Source: Stappia sp. ES.058
GTDB lineage: Bacteria > Pseudomonadota > Alphaproteobacteria > Rhizobiales > Stappiaceae
DNA length: 64,000 nt
Direction: 5' to 3'
Assembly: GCF_900105595.1 (NCBI RefSeq)
Contig: NZ_LT629784.1
Span: forward strand, 3,410,001 to 3,474,000
The notes beneath the pieces were generated by a model. The model made no database searches and was not told where the DNA came from. It worked only from the letters and a program-made list of their open reading frames with translations. The position numbers were made by a program, and so were the translations under genes. Each line of letters begins with the position of its first letter. The first letter of the stretch is position 1. Positions 63,981 to 64,000 of this stretch are shown one piece after another.

Positions 63981-64000
63981 ATGGCACTGAACGAACTCAC
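63981..64000 (+). CDS. Start of a gene cut by the window edge
   Basis: ATG at 63981 follows GGGAGACC at a suitable distance and opens a frame reading Met-Ala-Leu-Asn-Glu-Leu before the sequence ends. Nothing more can be said about the product. The dehydratase terminator and the inverted repeat lie just upstream, so it probably has its own promoter. Confidence 0.55.

Overview
The window is GC-rich, densely packed bacterial chromosome with no rRNA, tRNA, IS element, prophage or CRISPR array that I can see. Gene content (several Liv, TRAP, peptide and NMT1-type uptake systems, a PAS-type hybrid kinase, COG0523 and NicO metal proteins, a fused indolepyruvate ferredoxin oxidoreductase, a large family of solute-binding proteins) fits an aerobic, metabolically versatile alphaproteobacterium, perhaps a marine or soil Hyphomicrobiales/Stappiaceae-like or Rhodobacterales-like organism; that placement is inference from gene style, not a database result.

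Layout, left third. Positions 1-6410 (minus strand) are one branched-chain-type ABC operon in the order acyl-CoA ligase, livG, livH, livM, livK, livF (cut by the window edge). Divergent from it is a hybrid histidine kinase and an OmpR-type regulator (6674-9357), probably controlling it. A 1153-residue indolepyruvate ferredoxin oxidoreductase follows (9395-12856), then a TRAP transporter operon dctP-dctQ-dctM (18241 to 13236) whose two membrane subunits are both longer than usual. Divergent from the TRAP operon is a glutamine-amidotransferase-like hydrolase followed by a cobalt-type nitrile hydratase (alpha, beta, accessory protein; 18459-20984). Close by are a NicO cobalt/nickel transporter with its DUF1007 partner and, after a leucine-dehydrogenase-like gene and a LysR regulator, a COG0523 GTPase with a WD40 partner: together a metal-handling neighbourhood that could serve the cobalt enzyme.

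Middle third. 29102-31857 is an unusual KorA/KorB-like 2-oxoacid oxidoreductase pair with an altered thiamine-diphosphate motif. After a DNA methyltransferase-repair protein, an aminotransferase, a very small membrane protein, a 2-hydroxyacid dehydrogenase with a LacI-type regulator and its likely operator, a DMT permease and a ChrA transporter, there is a seven-gene minus-strand run (45997 to 39229): NMT1/THI5-type ABC transporter, cytosine-deaminase-like amidohydrolase, FAD-linked oxidase and two flavodoxin-fold quinone reductases. RidA and an 8-oxoguanine-deaminase-like enzyme are divergent from it. This looks like an uncharacterised nitrogen-heterocycle uptake and breakdown system and is the best candidate here for something undescribed.

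Right third. A SprA-like HExxH protein, a creatininase-family amidohydrolase, an ArsC/Spx-like protein and a three-part membrane-haem/ferredoxin/adenylate-cyclase fusion precede an M20 deacylase and a complete five-gene peptide-type ABC operon (53716-59557). Two large palindromes sit between its permease and ATPase genes. The window closes with a CopA copper ATPase behind a CueR-type promoter, a sugar-acid dehydratase behind a GntR/FadR-type operator, and the start of one further gene.
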